Source: Diphasiastrum complanatum
Taxonomy: Eukaryota > Streptophyta > Lycopodiopsida > Lycopodiales > Lycopodiaceae
Direction of reading: 5' to 3'
Assembly (NCBI GenBank): GCA_029204225.1
Contig: CM055107.1
Location: 24,323,391 to 24,387,390 of the forward strand
DNA: 64,000 bases
Shown: in pieces, positions 1 to 11,312 of the stretch
Numbering within the stretch: position 1 is the stretch's first letter
How the letters are laid out: the number at the start of each line of letters is the position of its first letter
Notes under the pieces: generated by a model
What the model saw: the letters and a program-made list of their open reading frames with translations, nothing else
What the model was told of the DNA's origin: nothing
Databases searched by the model: none
Program-made: the position numbers and the translations under genes

Positions 1-1
1 G

Positions 2-2932
2 TGTGCAATCAAGGGGATTGGCACAATTCCTATTTCACTTTCTACAAATAGGAATATAGAATTGAAAGATGTTTTGCTCATTCCATCCATTACCAAGAAC
101 TTACTTAGTGTAAGCCAAATGCTTAACAAAGGATTCAAAGTTGAGTTTGATGGTGATGCTTGCTTGATCAAAAAGGGGTGTAGTATCATTGCAAAAGGGA
201 AAAGGCAAGGGAAATTGTTCAAGCTTGATGCATGTGTTGTTGCTAACCAAGTTGGATGCATGGCAAATGAACAAATGTCAATTCAAGAGGTATGGCATAA
301 AAGGATGGGACATCTCAACTACAAGGCCTTGGAGGTAATAGCCAAAAAGGAGGTAGTAAGGGGACTTCCCAAGTCTCTTACTTGCTTGAATCATGTTTGT
401 GAAGAATGTGCTTTGTCTAAATCACATAGATTGCCATATACTAGATCTATATCTAGATCTAAGATGCCTTTTTCTCTCTTGCATTCGGATATTCATGGTG
501 TTACTACAATTAGCAATGGAGGTGCTAAGATGTATGTAACTTTCATTGATGATTTTAGTAGATTTTGTTGGGTTTATCTACTAAAGAGCAAGGATGAGGT
601 GTTTGATGTGTTTGTCAAGTTCAAAGTTGCTATTGAGACTCAATTTACAACCAAAATCAAATGCTTGAGGAGCGACAATGGTGGTGAATACATTTCTAAC
701 AAATTCAAAGCCTTTTGCGATGAGCATGGGATCAAGAGGGAGTACACATGTCCAAGAACACCACAACAAAATGGAGTGGCCGAGAGGAAGAATAGAACCT
801 TGTGTGAGAGTGCAAAGGCAATGAGATTGAATGCTAATCTTCCTAAACCTTTTTGGAGTGATGCTTTGTTGTGTGCAAATTTCCTATGCAATAGATGGCC
901 AAGTGTTGTATTGGAAGGAAAAACCCCTTTTGAAGCTTTGTTTGGTACGAAGCCTAATGTCAAGTTTCTAAGAACTTTTGGATGCATTTGCTACTTCAAC
1001 ATTACTCTTGATGATAGAACTAAGGAGGATCCATCTTCAAGAAAGGGCATTTTTGTTGGTTATAGTGAAGTAAGCAAAGCATATAGGATTTATGTTCCTT
1101 CAATCAAGAAAGTGTTCACAAGTAGGGATGTCATTTTTGATGAAAGTAACATTCCAAAAGTTGTTTCAAGTGATGATGGTGTTGTTGAAACTAATGTGCT
1201 TGATGACAATGGAGTTGATGACACATTGGATGTGGATGTTGAAGAAGCCTCTTCAAGTCAAATTCCAAGGAGAACTCCAAGGCATAAAGTGAAACCCTCA
1301 AGGCTCACTTATGATGGCAAAGGTAAGCAAGTGGTGGATGGATCCAACTATGCTTTCCTAACTTCTTTTGATGTACCTTCATGTGTAGATGAAGCAAGGC
1401 AAGAAGAGGAATGGATCCAAGCAATGGATCTTGAGTTTGAAGCACTTATGAAGAACAACACATGGAGATTGGTGGAGCTTCCAAAGGGCAAAAGTGCAAT
1501 TGGATGCAAATGGATCTTCAAGGTAAAGACAAATCAAGATGGATCTATCAACAAGTTCAAGGCAAGGTTGGTGGCTAAAGGTTATGCTCAAGAGCATGGC
1601 ATTGACTATGAGGAAACCTTTGCACCCGTGGCAAAGATGGTGAGCATAAGAGTAATCATTTCCCTTGCAACTCTTTATGGATGGGATCTTTGGCAATTAG
1701 ACATTTCTAATGCTTTCTTGAATGGTGATCTTGAAGAGGAAGTCTACATGGAGCAACCCGAGAGCTATGTTTCTCATAGCAAGCCTAATCATGTGTGTTT
1801 TCTACAAAAAAGTTTGTATGGTCTTAAGCAAGCACCAAGGAGTTGGTATGCTAGGCTTAACTCTTTTCTACTTTCTCAAAACTTCACTATGAGTGAGTAT
1901 GATCATTCACTTTACTTTAGAATTAGTGCTAATGATGTTACAATCCTTCTAATTTATGTGGATGACATTATTTTAAGTGGAGGGAACAAGGAAGATATAG
2001 AAGATATCAAGAAAGCACTAAAAAAGGAATTTGAAGTGCATGATCTTGGTCTTTTGAGCTATATCTTAGGAATAGAAGTAATTAGAACTTCTCAAATCAC
2101 TTTTATTTCACAAGAGAAGTATGCTATTTCTATTCTCAATAGATTTCATATGGTAGATGCAAATCCTATTGATACACCTATGGAATCACATGTAAAGCTA
2201 ACTATAAGAGGTAATGAAAGATCCTTCGAGGACATTACTCTCTATAGGAAGCTAATAGGTTCTCTTATATATCTAACCATCACAAGACCTGATTTATCTT
2301 ATTGTGTTGGTAGATTAAGCCAATTCATGCAAGATCCTAGCATAGAACATTGGAAACTAGGAAAGAGGATCTTGAGATACATCTCGGGAACAAAAGATTT
2401 TGGCATTGTTTATAGAGGCTCATCACCTAACTTATTTGGTTTTTCAGATTCAGATTTTGCAGGAGACCTTATGGATAGAAAATCCATAAATGCACATGCT
2501 ATTTTCATAGGTGATGGAGCAATCTCATGGATGTCGAAGAAACAAGCAACTATATCACTTTCTTCTAGTGAGGCCGAGTACAAAGCTTTGACATCATGCA
2601 CAAAGGAGATGGTGTGGATCAAGAGGATGATTATGGAGCTTCATTTGCTGGATTTTTCAGAGAGTCCAATCATCTTTTGTGACAACCCTTCAGCCCAAAG
2701 TCTAGCAAGCAATCCGGTTTTCCATGCAAGGAGCAAACATATCGAGGTGGCTTACCATTTTGTGAGAGAACAAGTGTTGGCAAAAGAGATCAAGCTTGAA
2801 CATGTCCCATCAAAGGAATGTGTGGCTGATATCTTTACCAAAGCATTGGGAAAGGACTTATTTTTCAAGCATAGAACAAGTCTTGGTGTACTTTCTAAAT
2901 CTATGCTAAAACTAGTTGAAGAGGGAGTGTGA
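2..2932 (+). CDS. Ty1/copia pol polyprotein, 5' part outside window
   Basis: Retrotransposon polyprotein that integrates and reverse-transcribes its own RNA. The frame is open from base 2, so protease and gag lie to the left. Counting residues from a codon at base 62: the integrase zinc finger has His79/His84 and Cys113/Cys116; the integrase core has Asp143, Asp205 and Glu241, the last two 35 residues apart as in DD35E enzymes; the RT YVDD box is at 632-635; the RNase H domain has Asp796 (SDSDFAGD) and Glu837 (SSSEAEY). The stop is at 2930-2932. There is no internal stop or frameshift over more than 950 codons, so this is the best-preserved element in the window and probably the youngest. The gene order integrase-RT-RNase H defines copia. 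Lineage was not determined. Confidence 0.95.
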   Translation, partial: CAIKGIGTIPISLSTNRNIELKDVLLIPSITKNLLSVSQMLNKGFKVEFDGDACLIKKGCSIIAKGKRQGKLFKLDACVVANQVGCMANEQMSIQEVWHKRMGHLNYKALEVIAKKEVVRGLPKSLTCLNHVCEECALSKSHRLPYTRSISRSKMPFSLLHSDIHGVTTISNGGAKMYVTFIDDFSRFCWVYLLKSKDEVFDVFVKFKVAIETQFTTKIKCLRSDNGGEYISNKFKAFCDEHGIKREYTCPRTPQQNGVAERKNRTLCESAKAMRLNANLPKPFWSDALLCANFLCNRWPSVVLEGKTPFEALFGTKPNVKFLRTFGCICYFNITLDDRTKEDPSSRKGIFVGYSEVSKAYRIYVPSIKKVFTSRDVIFDESNIPKVVSSDDGVVETNVLDDNGVDDTLDVDVEEASSSQIPRRTPRHKVKPSRLTYDGKGKQVVDGSNYAFLTSFDVPSCVDEARQEEEWIQAMDLEFEALMKNNTWRLVELPKGKSAIGCKWIFKVKTNQDGSINKFKARLVAKGYAQEHGIDYEETFAPVAKMVSIRVIISLATLYGWDLWQLDISNAFLNGDLEEEVYMEQPESYVSHSKPNHVCFLQKSLYGLKQAPRSWYARLNSFLLSQNFTMSEYDHSLYFRISANDVTILLIYVDDIILSGGNKEDIEDIKKALKKEFEVHDLGLLSYILGIEVIRTSQITFISQEKYAISILNRFHMVDANPIDTPMESHVKLTIRGNERSFEDITLYRKLIGSLIYLTITRPDLSYCVGRLSQFMQDPSIEHWKLGKRILRYISGTKDFGIVYRGSSPNLFGFSDSDFAGDLMDRKSINAHAIFIGDGAISWMSKKQATISLSSSEAEYKALTSCTKEMVWIKRMIMELHLLDFSESPIIFCDNPSAQSLASNPVFHARSKHIEVAYHFVREQVLAKEIKLEHVPSKECVADIFTKALGKDLFFKHRTSLGVLSKSMLKLVEEGV

Positions 2933-3623
2933 AAAATTGTCAACTAGTAGTATTTTCCTAACTTGAGATTTTGTAGGCCTATGGCCAAATAAAAGTTAGA
3001 GATAGGTTCATACATGTATGTAGAGGCCCAAAGTATGTGTACACTACTTTTGAGGTCACATTAATTAGAGGAGGTCGAGTGTGGAGCTCTTCTATTGGCT
3101 CATAATTTGGTGCATTCCTATTTGACCAAATTTCTAGGTATATGGGTGAATCCTATTGGACCCCAATTTTAGCCTATCATAAGACAAGTGGCCAAGAGGC
3201 ACTATGGCTGCTATAAATAGCCATCTCCACGAGTATGTACACATCTCATTTTCATTCTATTGAATGAATGTTATGCTCTTTGAAGATCCATCTTCTTCTC
3301 TCTCACTTTTTTGTTCATATCTTGCATTCTAGCCACTAGAATTGTGATTTCTTTGTTGCTATGGCTTCACACGTGTGAAATGCAGGTTGTAGGCTCTGAA
3401 GTACGGACAGGGACAGCAAGTTTCTGTTTGTGGAAGCTTATGATCAGATTTTGATGTTTAGTTGATGTTTAGTATGCTTAACATCACAATTTCTATCATT
3501 TTTTCAATCTAGATGTGCATAACTTCCATGGCCAAGATCTTTATGAAACTTTAGCATCTTTTGGATCTGAGTTTTTCACACTAAGTTGTGGTTCCCCGCT
3601 CCCTTTGGAATGCCTGCGCTACA
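2930..3623 (+). repeat. LTR-like sequence after the copia pol
   Basis: The pol stop overlaps a purine-rich tract (aagagggagtg), a typical polypurine tract, after which a 3' LTR should start (TGTGAAAAATTG). A TATA box (ctataaatag) sits at 3211-3220. The sequence ends TGCGCTACA at 3623, two bases before a primer-binding site. That would be a 5' LTR end, so this stretch is either one LTR shared by tandem elements or the copia 3' LTR abutting the end of another element's LTR. The inner boundary cannot be placed. Confidence 0.55.
3212..3219 (+). promoter_or_regulatory. LTR TATA box
   Basis: TATAAATA lies in the LTR-like block about 280 bases downstream of the copia pol stop, a usual distance for the U3 promoter of a plant LTR. 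No host gene lies downstream, so it would drive element RNA. Confidence 0.5.
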
Positions 3624-3625
3624 TG

Positions 3626-3638
3626 TGGTATCAGAGCC
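3626..3638 (+). other. Primer-binding site, tRNA-iMet type
   Basis: TGGTATCAGAGCC matches the usual plant LTR-retrotransposon primer-binding site, complementary to the 3' end of initiator methionine tRNA. It lies two bases after an LTR end (GCGCTACA). It starts an element whose body runs to the right, not the copia element on the left. Confidence 0.8.
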
Positions 3639-5030
3639 GACTAGCCGGTCAGCTATGCGGATCTCACGAAAATGGCCACAATTTGGGGTTCATTAGGACA
3701 ACTGTTGTGCAAGGTGCTACCCATAGTGTAAGCACGGGTGCATCCACGGTCGGGGTGGTTGGTAGAACGGGGACTTGATGAGTCAAAGTGCTGCCCTTGA
3801 GGTGTAAGTACGGTCAGATCTCGCGGTTCGGGTCTGGCTATCTCTGCATGTAGGACAGATGAGGCAGTGTGCTGCCATTAGGTTGGTGTAAGCACAGTCT
3901 GTGCCTTGTGGGGTGTGAGGCGACATATTCGAACTGTACGAGGTAACTATTGGTACAAAGATGCTACTCGAATTCGCATGTAAAGCATGGGTGGTTAGCT
4001 ACCAGTGCGGGATAGCTACCGATCGTTTAGCTATAAGGGCTATCGACCAAAGTTGGTGGGGCATGACTGAGGCGATGTGCTGCTTAATGGTGAAAGCACA
4101 GATAGTTGGATGGGTGTTCTCTGTGGGCTGATTCTGTGATCGATCTGTATGGGCATGGCCAGGCAAAGGTCCTTTGGCAGGGCTATCTCAAAGGGGGACC
4201 TTGTCTTTGTTACCTAAACATGCCTGAGTGTCTTGCTTGTATGTATTCATGGTGAGTCTTGGTACTCGTGCTTTGCCTGGTTTGCATGATTGCTTGTGAT
4301 ACAAGGAAGTGATGGCTCGAGAAGGAACCTTTCTTTTGAAGGCTGATACCATCAAACAAAGAGGACTACATAATATGTGGGACGGATTTGCAGTTCAAGC
4401 ACTCGCACGTGAACGGCAATGAAACAAATCGATGTTTGCAAAGGATGGATGGCTAGCCTGTTCTTTTGGGATAGTTTCATTTGTGATAGCACCCACCAGA
4501 CACAAGCAGGAAGTAAAAGTTGGAAAGGGCAATTTCAGGGGAGATCTTCTATGGAGTAGTTGGTCTTCATTTCGGATGGCCACCTTCAGAACTGAAACTC
4601 ACTGAGCATGGGTGATATCCAATATCAGTTGGGTTTTTCCTTAAAGGGGAAAGACTAGGATCCTCTTCAAAGATTGGCAACAAGTTAGATCAAGCCATAA
4701 TCCTAGCAGATGGAAAGCAAAGTGTTGGAAAGGCTTTTTTTTTTAGAACTCTACTCTAAGTCCGGTCAGCTGATTTATACAAGTGGAGGGGAACTATCAC
4801 ACACACCCCTCGCTTGGTGCAAATGTTGAATGAAAGTTTATCAAAATGGGGGCAAAATCAAGGCGACCTAGTCATACTCACACGAGGAGACTGACAAACT
4901 TTGAACCTAATAAATTGACAAGTTTTTGTTGTGGAAAGGAAAGCTTGTCATAGGCTTTCTTTGGACCAGCAATGATGAGGAGACATAACGAGTACGCTGA
5001 AGGTGTTACATGTAAAGCAGCTGATCAACG

Positions 5031-5455
5031 AAGGAATTGTGAAAGTTGAGTCTTGCACGAGAGACTTGGTACTTCGAACGAATGCTAAGGTACAGTTCAT
5101 GTTGAGATCGAACTAGTGCAAACTCTGGGTGCATTTGTCTAATTCAAAGAGAGCTACTTGAAGCCAAGCTAGATGTACACTTCTTGTTCTGACTGTGAGG
5201 CAACTGACCAGTCACTTCTTGTTTTGACTGTGAGGCAACTGACCAGTCACTTCTTGTTTTGACTGTGAGGCAACTGACCAGTGATGGAATTGTGAAAGTC
5301 AAGTTTTGCGCGATGGACATGGTGCTTCGAACGAACGCGAAGAGATAGTTCGTATGCGGATCAAACTAGTGCGACCCTTTGGCTCTCCACGAGGTCAATG
5401 GTTACATTTGGGTTGATTCAAAGACAGCTACTTCAAGCTAAGTGAGAGGTGCATT
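5031..5455 (+). repeat. Diverged direct duplication flanking the 35-bp array
   Basis: About 5031-5175 (ggaattgtgaaagttgag, cttcgaacgaatgc, gatcgaactagtgcaaac, caaagagagctacttg) is repeated with many changes at about 5283-5455. The 35-bp triplicate lies between the copies. Confidence 0.75.
5178..5282 (+). repeat. Three tandem copies of a 35-bp unit
   Basis: Units at 5178-5212, 5213-5247 and 5248-5282 are identical except for one base in the first. Each contains gactgtgaggcaactgacc. Near-identity means this amplification is recent relative to the surrounding decayed sequence. Confidence 0.95.
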
Positions 5456-6021
5456 GCAGAGTACTCAATCTTTGCCTATCTTAAAGAGCCCAAAAGGAAA
5501 AGTATCAAGATCAGGCTAGGACAAGGAGAGAAATCTAGGTGCGAAAGCAACAAGGCACGTAGTGGACCATAAAGTGGGCAATCAAACGATAATTGGCTCA
5601 AGGAGCCTTGATACCTGTGCAGAACTGATCAAATTAGGAGCTCAGGGAGCTCAACACAAAGTGCATCAAGGACAAATCAGGAGCTCAAAGGAGTTCCAAA
5701 GTCAAAAGTCAGAAGCGACAGGGGCGAACATTTCATAGAAAGGCCTCTGTCACTAGTTAATAAGGTTCTTGGGTTTTACGTAAGCGACATAAAATCTACG
5801 CTTTTCCCAGACAAAGTGATATTTTCAAGTTATGTAATTTTTCAGTACAAAGAGCTGAGTCTCCGACTTGTGGTGTGCCAGCTTCAATGTTAATAAAAAG
5901 TGGCCAATAAATTGAGTACTGTGCCAAGTAGATCAAATGTATAGTTACTTTTAATTGGGAGGCACCTTTAGTTTAATCTGACATCTGATGAGGACATCAG
6001 ATTTTATAAAGGTGGAGTGGA

Positions 6022-7208
6022 TGTTGTAAAGTTAACTTTACAAGCCTTACTTCCTGCGCCAGTATTGTCCCCGGCGCCAGCAGCGCCCCTGCTGCTCCCG
6101 ACGCCACTGTGACCAGAATCCAGCCGGCGCCAAGTTCCTATGGCTGAAAATCTTTGATCGGTTCTAGCGAAGTCCAGAGAGTTCAAATCGATGTGCAATC
6201 ACGTCACATGATCTAGGCATGATTAAAGGAAGCCCGGGGATCAGTAAATTCTAGAGAGAGAAAATGACTTTCTAGAGAGAGAAAACGTGCTTTACCAGCC
6301 TGAGTAGAGTACTTGGTACGAGGGGAGATGGCGAATCCCACCAATACTATAGGGGAGTGCGGGTTGCGACTCAGGGGGAGCTCCAACCAAGTCTCAGCCT
6401 CCCTTGCTGGAATGTTGTTCTGGCACTCGCCTTGGCATCCCAGCGCCCCGGAGACTAGGGTCGGTCACACACTTGAAATGTAACCTTCTCATATTTATCG
6501 ATAAAGTGGGATTTTCCTCAAACTGACTCTGATTTCCTTCTCGGTTTCATTGTTCGGTAAAAGCGCAAGTTGTAAGGCCGCTTCAAACTTTTTAATTTGG
6601 CACATAGCTGAGGGTCGTATCCCGGGACGCCAACGATATGCTGTCGGGACCATTCGATCCCTGGCGCCAGCGGTATGCTGTTGGGACCATTTGGTCCAGG
6701 AACTGGTTGTCTTCATATTTGTCGTGGCTTGTGGTTCTTAGTGTTCCTTGCATGAACGTGAATGGGTTAAGCTCTTGGGGAACGGGCTCTAACATGTCGG
6801 CTGAGTTGGATGGCTTGCTTGGGTGGAAGTTACCTGTTTATGGCTGTCCAATCTGGCGTGGCGCCAGGTTGGCTTCCAGCGCTCGTGACGAAGGTTCCAG
6901 TTGGTTAAGTCTGATGTAAGTCAGACCACTTGCTTGGAATGGATGTTACTCGTTTGTAACGAAGCTTCGAGTTGGTTAAGTTTGATGTATGTCGGGCGAC
7001 TTGCTTGGAGGAAAGTCACCCACATCGGGACCCCCGATCTGGCATGGCGCCAGGTTGGATCTCAATGTTGGTTTCTGAACTTCCAGTTGGTTAAGTCTGA
7101 TCGTTGTTGGCGAGTCTGCTTGTATGTCAAGTGGGTTTGGACGTCAAGAGTTGAAGGCTGGGAAGCTAAGTCGTGGTTCTCGGCTCCCTTTGGGATGCTT
7201 GCGCTACA
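6022..7208 (+). repeat. 1187-bp LTR of the LARD-like element
   Basis: It begins TGTTGTAAAG right after a polypurine tract and ends GCGCTACA, giving TG...CA ends. Its first bases carry a perfect 20-bp palindrome at 6024-6043. Internally it has GC-rich ggcgcc motifs and diverged tandem units, for example three copies of ttccagttggttaagtctga-like sequence near 6892, 6966 and 7081 (the middle one diverged). The last 43 bp match the sequence ending at 3623 with five differences. No coding potential is seen. Confidence 0.6.
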
Positions 7209-7755
7209 GCTTTACACATGGGCCCCTCGCTAAAAGTATGTGCAAGGGGCCTAATTTCAACTTGAATAATAATGCGATGTCTTAGTTGACTTGGGGCACC
7301 ACTTATGATTGTTAAGTGAACATGAATAGACACATATCTAACAAAAGGACTTATAGGGGTGTTGCACGATTTAGGTAGTGACACTTTAGCGGGAATTAGT
7401 CAAAGTTACTGAACAATTTTGGCCCCATGTGGTGTTAGCTTTTTTAAGTTACACCTAATGAAGATGAATTGCTAGTCCATTGATCCCTTTTCAAATGCAA
7501 ACTTTGGTTCTAAAAAAGTGCATTAGGAGTTGGAGCATGCTTTACTTGTGAAAATCTTGTTGTTCACTAGTAGTACCATGTAGCTATTGAGTTTACTTTT
7601 GTCCATAGGTTGTACTTTCTAGCAAATTTTTTTGACCCTATGATGTTCTTATATATAAAATTGCTTATATTGTTTGCTACATTTGTAGCCAAGCATTCTA
7701 TGCCTTTTGACTTGTTGTATATTCTATGTACATTCTACCGACTTGTGGGACTTGT

Positions 7756-7861
7756 GAGGTATACCCTCAACTGAAGCCACAAGATTGGCAAGGAGGAAAG
7801 ATCAACATGAGGTATAGACTCAACTCAAGCCACAAGATCGGCAAGGAGGAAAGATCAACAT
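7756..7861 (+). repeat. 53-bp tandem duplication
   Basis: 7756-7808 is repeated at 7809-7861 with a few substitutions; each unit ends gcaaggaggaaagatcaaca. It lies in 7209-9554, where no gene upstream of the ERF is recognised. Confidence 0.9.
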
Positions 7862-8447
7862 GATATATGATGAGAGTGCTAACTTCAACCATGCCCTTTT
7901 GACATTGTCTAGTGAGTTGTGAAAATGCTCTATCTTGTTAGCGCTAATAAAAACCGAACTTAACTTAACATAGGTGGGGCGACACCCATGATATAGTTAG
8001 CACTAGTTGTAGCATAACGGTAAGGGCAAACCGTTCAACCCATGTTGGCATCCATTCATCTTACCGAAGGGTAAGTAAAGTGAGGTCGCTGATTGGCATG
8101 GAGTAATAGTGTAATGCCCAAATTAATGAGAATTTGTTGAGAAAATATTTGACACGTCACACTCACAGAAGGCCCATAAAACGAGAAACCCCCAAGCCTG
8201 CAAGCATTCACCTCTCAAAGGAGGTTCTCATACATGTATAGCAAAACTTAGATTTTGGAGTTTTGAGTATGGGACAAAAGCCCCTAATTTAATATGTGGT
8301 TTGTTATGAAAAGTTTGACTCCTTGTGTACACATGTAAGGTGTTAGAGGGCGTGCGTGATGCGGGATTACCTAGCCCCCCGCCAATAAGAGTCGAGGGCA
8401 AGTAAAGCCAATTGCCTAAACTCTAGAGACAGCATGCAAGGCCACAT

Positions 8448-8527
8448 GATGGAGGCAAGAGCATATATTCACGTGACATTCCCTCTTGATGGAAGCAAGA
8501 GGATATATTCACCTTAGATTCCCTCTT
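8448..8527 (+). repeat. 40-bp tandem duplication with inverted ends
   Basis: Units 8448-8487 and 8488-8527 are about 80% identical. The left edge (ggaggcaagag) is the reverse complement of the sequence just inside and after the right edge (ctcttgcctcc), so the pair can fold back. Confidence 0.85.
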
Positions 8528-9554
8528 GCCTCCAATTTGGCCCCCGCACGTGCTCCTGCCCTACACGCAAGGAAGAGACCTTATTTTTAGGGCACTTCCT
8601 AAAGCGATCGTCGTGGAGATGTGGCTGCGGCTATGGCGATACAAGTCACAACGTTGTTAAACGACAGTAGATAGGCATATTCATGAAAGCAGGAAGAAGG
8701 AGAGCTATCAATTATGAAGCTGCTGTTCAGATCCGGCCAATCTGCCATGGATCACGATTTTTGGATGCTTATTGCAATGGAGGGGGCCACATGATTTTGT
8801 TTTCTGATCGGATAAAAGTTGAGATCCAAAAAGAGCTTCTGGAATCTGAGAATCACAAGGATCGAGAAGATTCGAGATGGATGGAGTTTAAAGTGATGAC
8901 ATGTGCGCATTTTGCTGCAACGCAATAGAAGGTCAAATGGAAACAGAAGCCCTCTGAAGGCTTCCTGTGCAGCTTCCTAGAGCTTGGCCATGTCGGGTCC
9001 GGGAGACATCCCTCGGCGACCAGTCAGTTACCTCGTCGTATTACCGTGCCATGGGAACTGCAAAAAGTGGAATCGGATAGGGGAAAACCTCACGGGGCAG
9101 CCTCGGCCTGGTGAGAAAGAGTTTAGGCTTCAGACGCCTTTTAAAGTTTGTCATCCTACAGGATCATGCCATTCTATCCTAAATTGCCCACCGTGATTCA
9201 TCTTCTCTCTCAATTTGGTTTCCCCAGACAAAAATTTCCACCTCCTCTGGTCATACTTTTCCTTCAAGCGTGTTTCTATGAAGCATTTCTTCCATCCTTT
9301 CTCTGCTTCCTGTCTGTCTTGGGGCCATTCTAGAGGTTTGGTACGATTTGCATTCAGACTTGTATGAATGAAATCGTAGATCACGTCTTCATTCCATATG
9401 TTGAACTTAAACTGTCGTCTTAGAGTCTTGCTGCATGTTATAATGGTCGGTACGTAGATCTATTGTGTTGGAGTCCTGTCTATTCAGTATCTCGTGTTAA
9501 ATTGTTTTTCGTTCATTATCTTCTCTGTGTTGGAGTCTAGTTGCAAAACAGATC

Positions 9555-11312
9555 ATGTTTCTAGGAATCAGTTCAATGGCTAAACGGCCTCAGGAATCTG
9601 TATTCATATCGAGCTATGGCGAGGATGAGAGCGTGCAGGCTGCGCCCGAAAGAAGGATGCTACTCCACATTGAGGAACATCTTCTAGGAGATGCAGCAGA
9701 TGATTGCTTGAAATCTCTTAACGGCGAAGATGCGAATTATCCTCCGCTACAGATGGATTTTGAAAGTTTCGTTGGCTCACCTGAACCTCCTTCTTCCTCA
9801 TCTTCCATGTCAGTTGGTCACAACTATTATTATGGTGAAATAATGGATAATGCAGGATCATCATCGGCCGTGGAAGAGGCTTTTGTTGATGAAGAAAAGT
9901 TGTGTTCGCAAACAAACGGTGATGCTACTGCGGAAGCCGTCGAAGGCGAAAAATTATGTTGGAATGGCTTCCCGAACTGGCTTGTGGATGATTATGGAAA
10001 CAACGAAATGGTAGAAGATCAACTGCAAAGTCGTTTCATTCCAACCAAGAGCGAAAGCGGGATCGATGATTCCAAAGTCGGAGGAGGAAGAAGAAAAGTC
10101 TTGCCGTCTCTAATGCTTCCTTCTCCCTGCGTTATTGAAGAAGGCTTCGTGAAGAATTCAGAATTGTTCTTGCGAGAGTCTCCAGTGGGATGCAGCCAGC
10201 GCTCGCCGCTGGCAAGCCCTTGGGGATGTAAGCGAGTATGTGGCACACCCCCGGGCATGAGCCCTCACCTCTCTCCCGCTTGGGAGGAGCTTCCTCTGGA
10301 TGAAAATGATTCCGAAGATATGGTGCTGTATGGCGTGCTGAAGGAGGCAGCTCGCAAGGGCTGGGCGCCAATGGCTCCCATATCGAAGCGCATCAAGCAA
10401 GAAATTAGTTCTCCTCCTGCTACTTCGGAAGTAATCTTCAGATCCGAGGCTGCATCCTCAACAGCCAGGGCTTGCAGCAAAGCTTTTAGCAGGGATAAAC
10501 CTCGGCATTACAGAGGCGTGAGGCAGCGACCATGGGGCAAATTTGCAGCAGAGATTCGAGACTCTGCTCGGCAAGGTGCGCGCATCTGGTTAGGCACCTT
10601 TGACACGGCCGAGCAGGCAGCCATGGCGTATGATCAAGCTGCGTTAAGCATGAGAGGTGCTCGCGCGCTGCTTAACTTTCCTCTGAGCGTCGTATCCGCC
10701 TCTGCAGCCCCTTCCCCTTCGTCTGCTAAGTCCTCGCTTAGCTTCCAGCATTCTTCCATATCTGGCATGCCCACTGATTCTGTGCGAAATCGCTCCTCTT
10801 CAACCTTGGATCAAGCTCAGGTGCTCGTGGAAGGGGAAGGCCAGTCTCCTTCCGAGATCCTTGCCAGCTGCTTAGATCCATCTCCCAGGAGCTCTTATGC
10901 CGCATCTCCCAAAAGCTCTTATTCTACTGTACGTCGAAGCAGAAAACGAAACAGGAGTCCCTGCGACAGCATTGAACTTCCAATGCAAGCTTCGTCCGAT
11001 CAATTTCATGCAGAGAAAGACAATCTTCGATCCAAAAAAGATAAGGGACATTTATCATTGTCAATGTTGCGACCCTCTTTGCAGCAGCAAGAATCTAATT
11101 GCATTTCGCAAGATGAAGACAATAAAAGCAGCAGTACTCTTTCGCAACAAGTTATTGCTGAGGTTCAGGATCTCGGTGACGACTATTTGAAGGAACTCCT
11201 ATACGGTAGTGCGGAGGACGTAGTGGAACAACCATCTTTGATTTCCTGTTCACAAGAAATTTCGCTGCTTTCAAATTTGTGCAGGCCTGCAGTGGCCATG
11301 GCAGGCTTGTAA
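9555..11312 (+). CDS. Group IX ERF/AP2 transcription factor, ERF1/ORA59-like
   Basis: Nuclear DNA-binding regulator expected to bind GCC-box promoters in ethylene, jasmonate or stress responses. 585 residues in one exon. The AP2/ERF domain is at about 318-375, with the [10 protein letters not shown] block typical of the ERF rather than DREB class and a RAYD-like part ending [10 protein letters not shown]. Before it, residues 246-272 read [18 protein letters not shown], like the conserved CMIX-3 region of group IX ERFs. Near the C-terminus [11 protein letters not shown] resembles the EDLL/CMIX-1 activation motif. Basic patches (SKRIKQE near 277, RRSRKRNR near 460) may be nuclear signals. The first ATG is at 9555; an in-frame ATG at 9576 has a better plant context (ATGGC), so the first seven residues are doubtful. 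Long serine-rich linkers make it larger than the 200-300 residues usual in angiosperms. No retroelement interrupts it. Confidence 0.92.
   Translation: MFLGISSMAKRPQESVFISSYGEDESVQAAPERRMLLHIEEHLLGDAADDCLKSLNGEDANYPPLQMDFESFVGSPEPPSSSSSMSVGHNYYYGEIMDNAGSSSAVEEAFVDEEKLCSQTNGDATAEAVEGEKLCWNGFPNWLVDDYGNNEMVEDQLQSRFIPTKSESGIDDSKVGGGRRKVLPSLMLPSPCVIEEGFVKNSELFLRESPVGCSQRSPLASPWGCKRVCGTPPGMSPHLSPAWEELPLDENDSEDMVLYGVLKEAARKGWAPMAPISKRIKQEISSPPATSEVIFRSEAASSTARACSKAFSRDKPRHYRGVRQRPWGKFAAEIRDSARQGARIWLGTFDTAEQAAMAYDQAALSMRGARALLNFPLSVVSASAAPSPSSAKSSLSFQHSSISGMPTDSVRNRSSSTLDQAQVLVEGEGQSPSEILASCLDPSPRSSYAASPKSSYSTVRRSRKRNRSPCDSIELPMQASSDQFHAEKDNLRSKKDKGHLSLSMLRPSLQQQESNCISQDEDNKSSSTLSQQVIAEVQDLGDDYLKELLYGSAEDVVEQPSLISCSQEISLLSNLCRPAVAMAGL

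Larger units (their letters stand above)
3626..6021 (+). mobile_element. Non-coding body of a LARD-like LTR element
   Basis: It runs from a primer-binding site (3626-3638) to a purine-rich tract (about 6005-6021, ...aaaggtggagtgga) just before an LTR. No gag or pol similarity is visible in any frame, and no ORF looks like a protein. It holds four short GTGCT...AGCAC hairpins (3714-4099), a 35-bp triplicate (5178-5282) and a diverged 150-bp duplication. PBS plus non-coding body plus PPT plus LTR fits a large retrotransposon derivative copied in trans by another element. Its left LTR resembles the right one only in the last 43 bases, so the pairing of ends is uncertain. Confidence 0.55.

Noticed and set aside
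640-987. Minus-strand ORFs over the copia polyprotein
   Set aside because: Antisense shadows of an intact, well-recognised pol frame.
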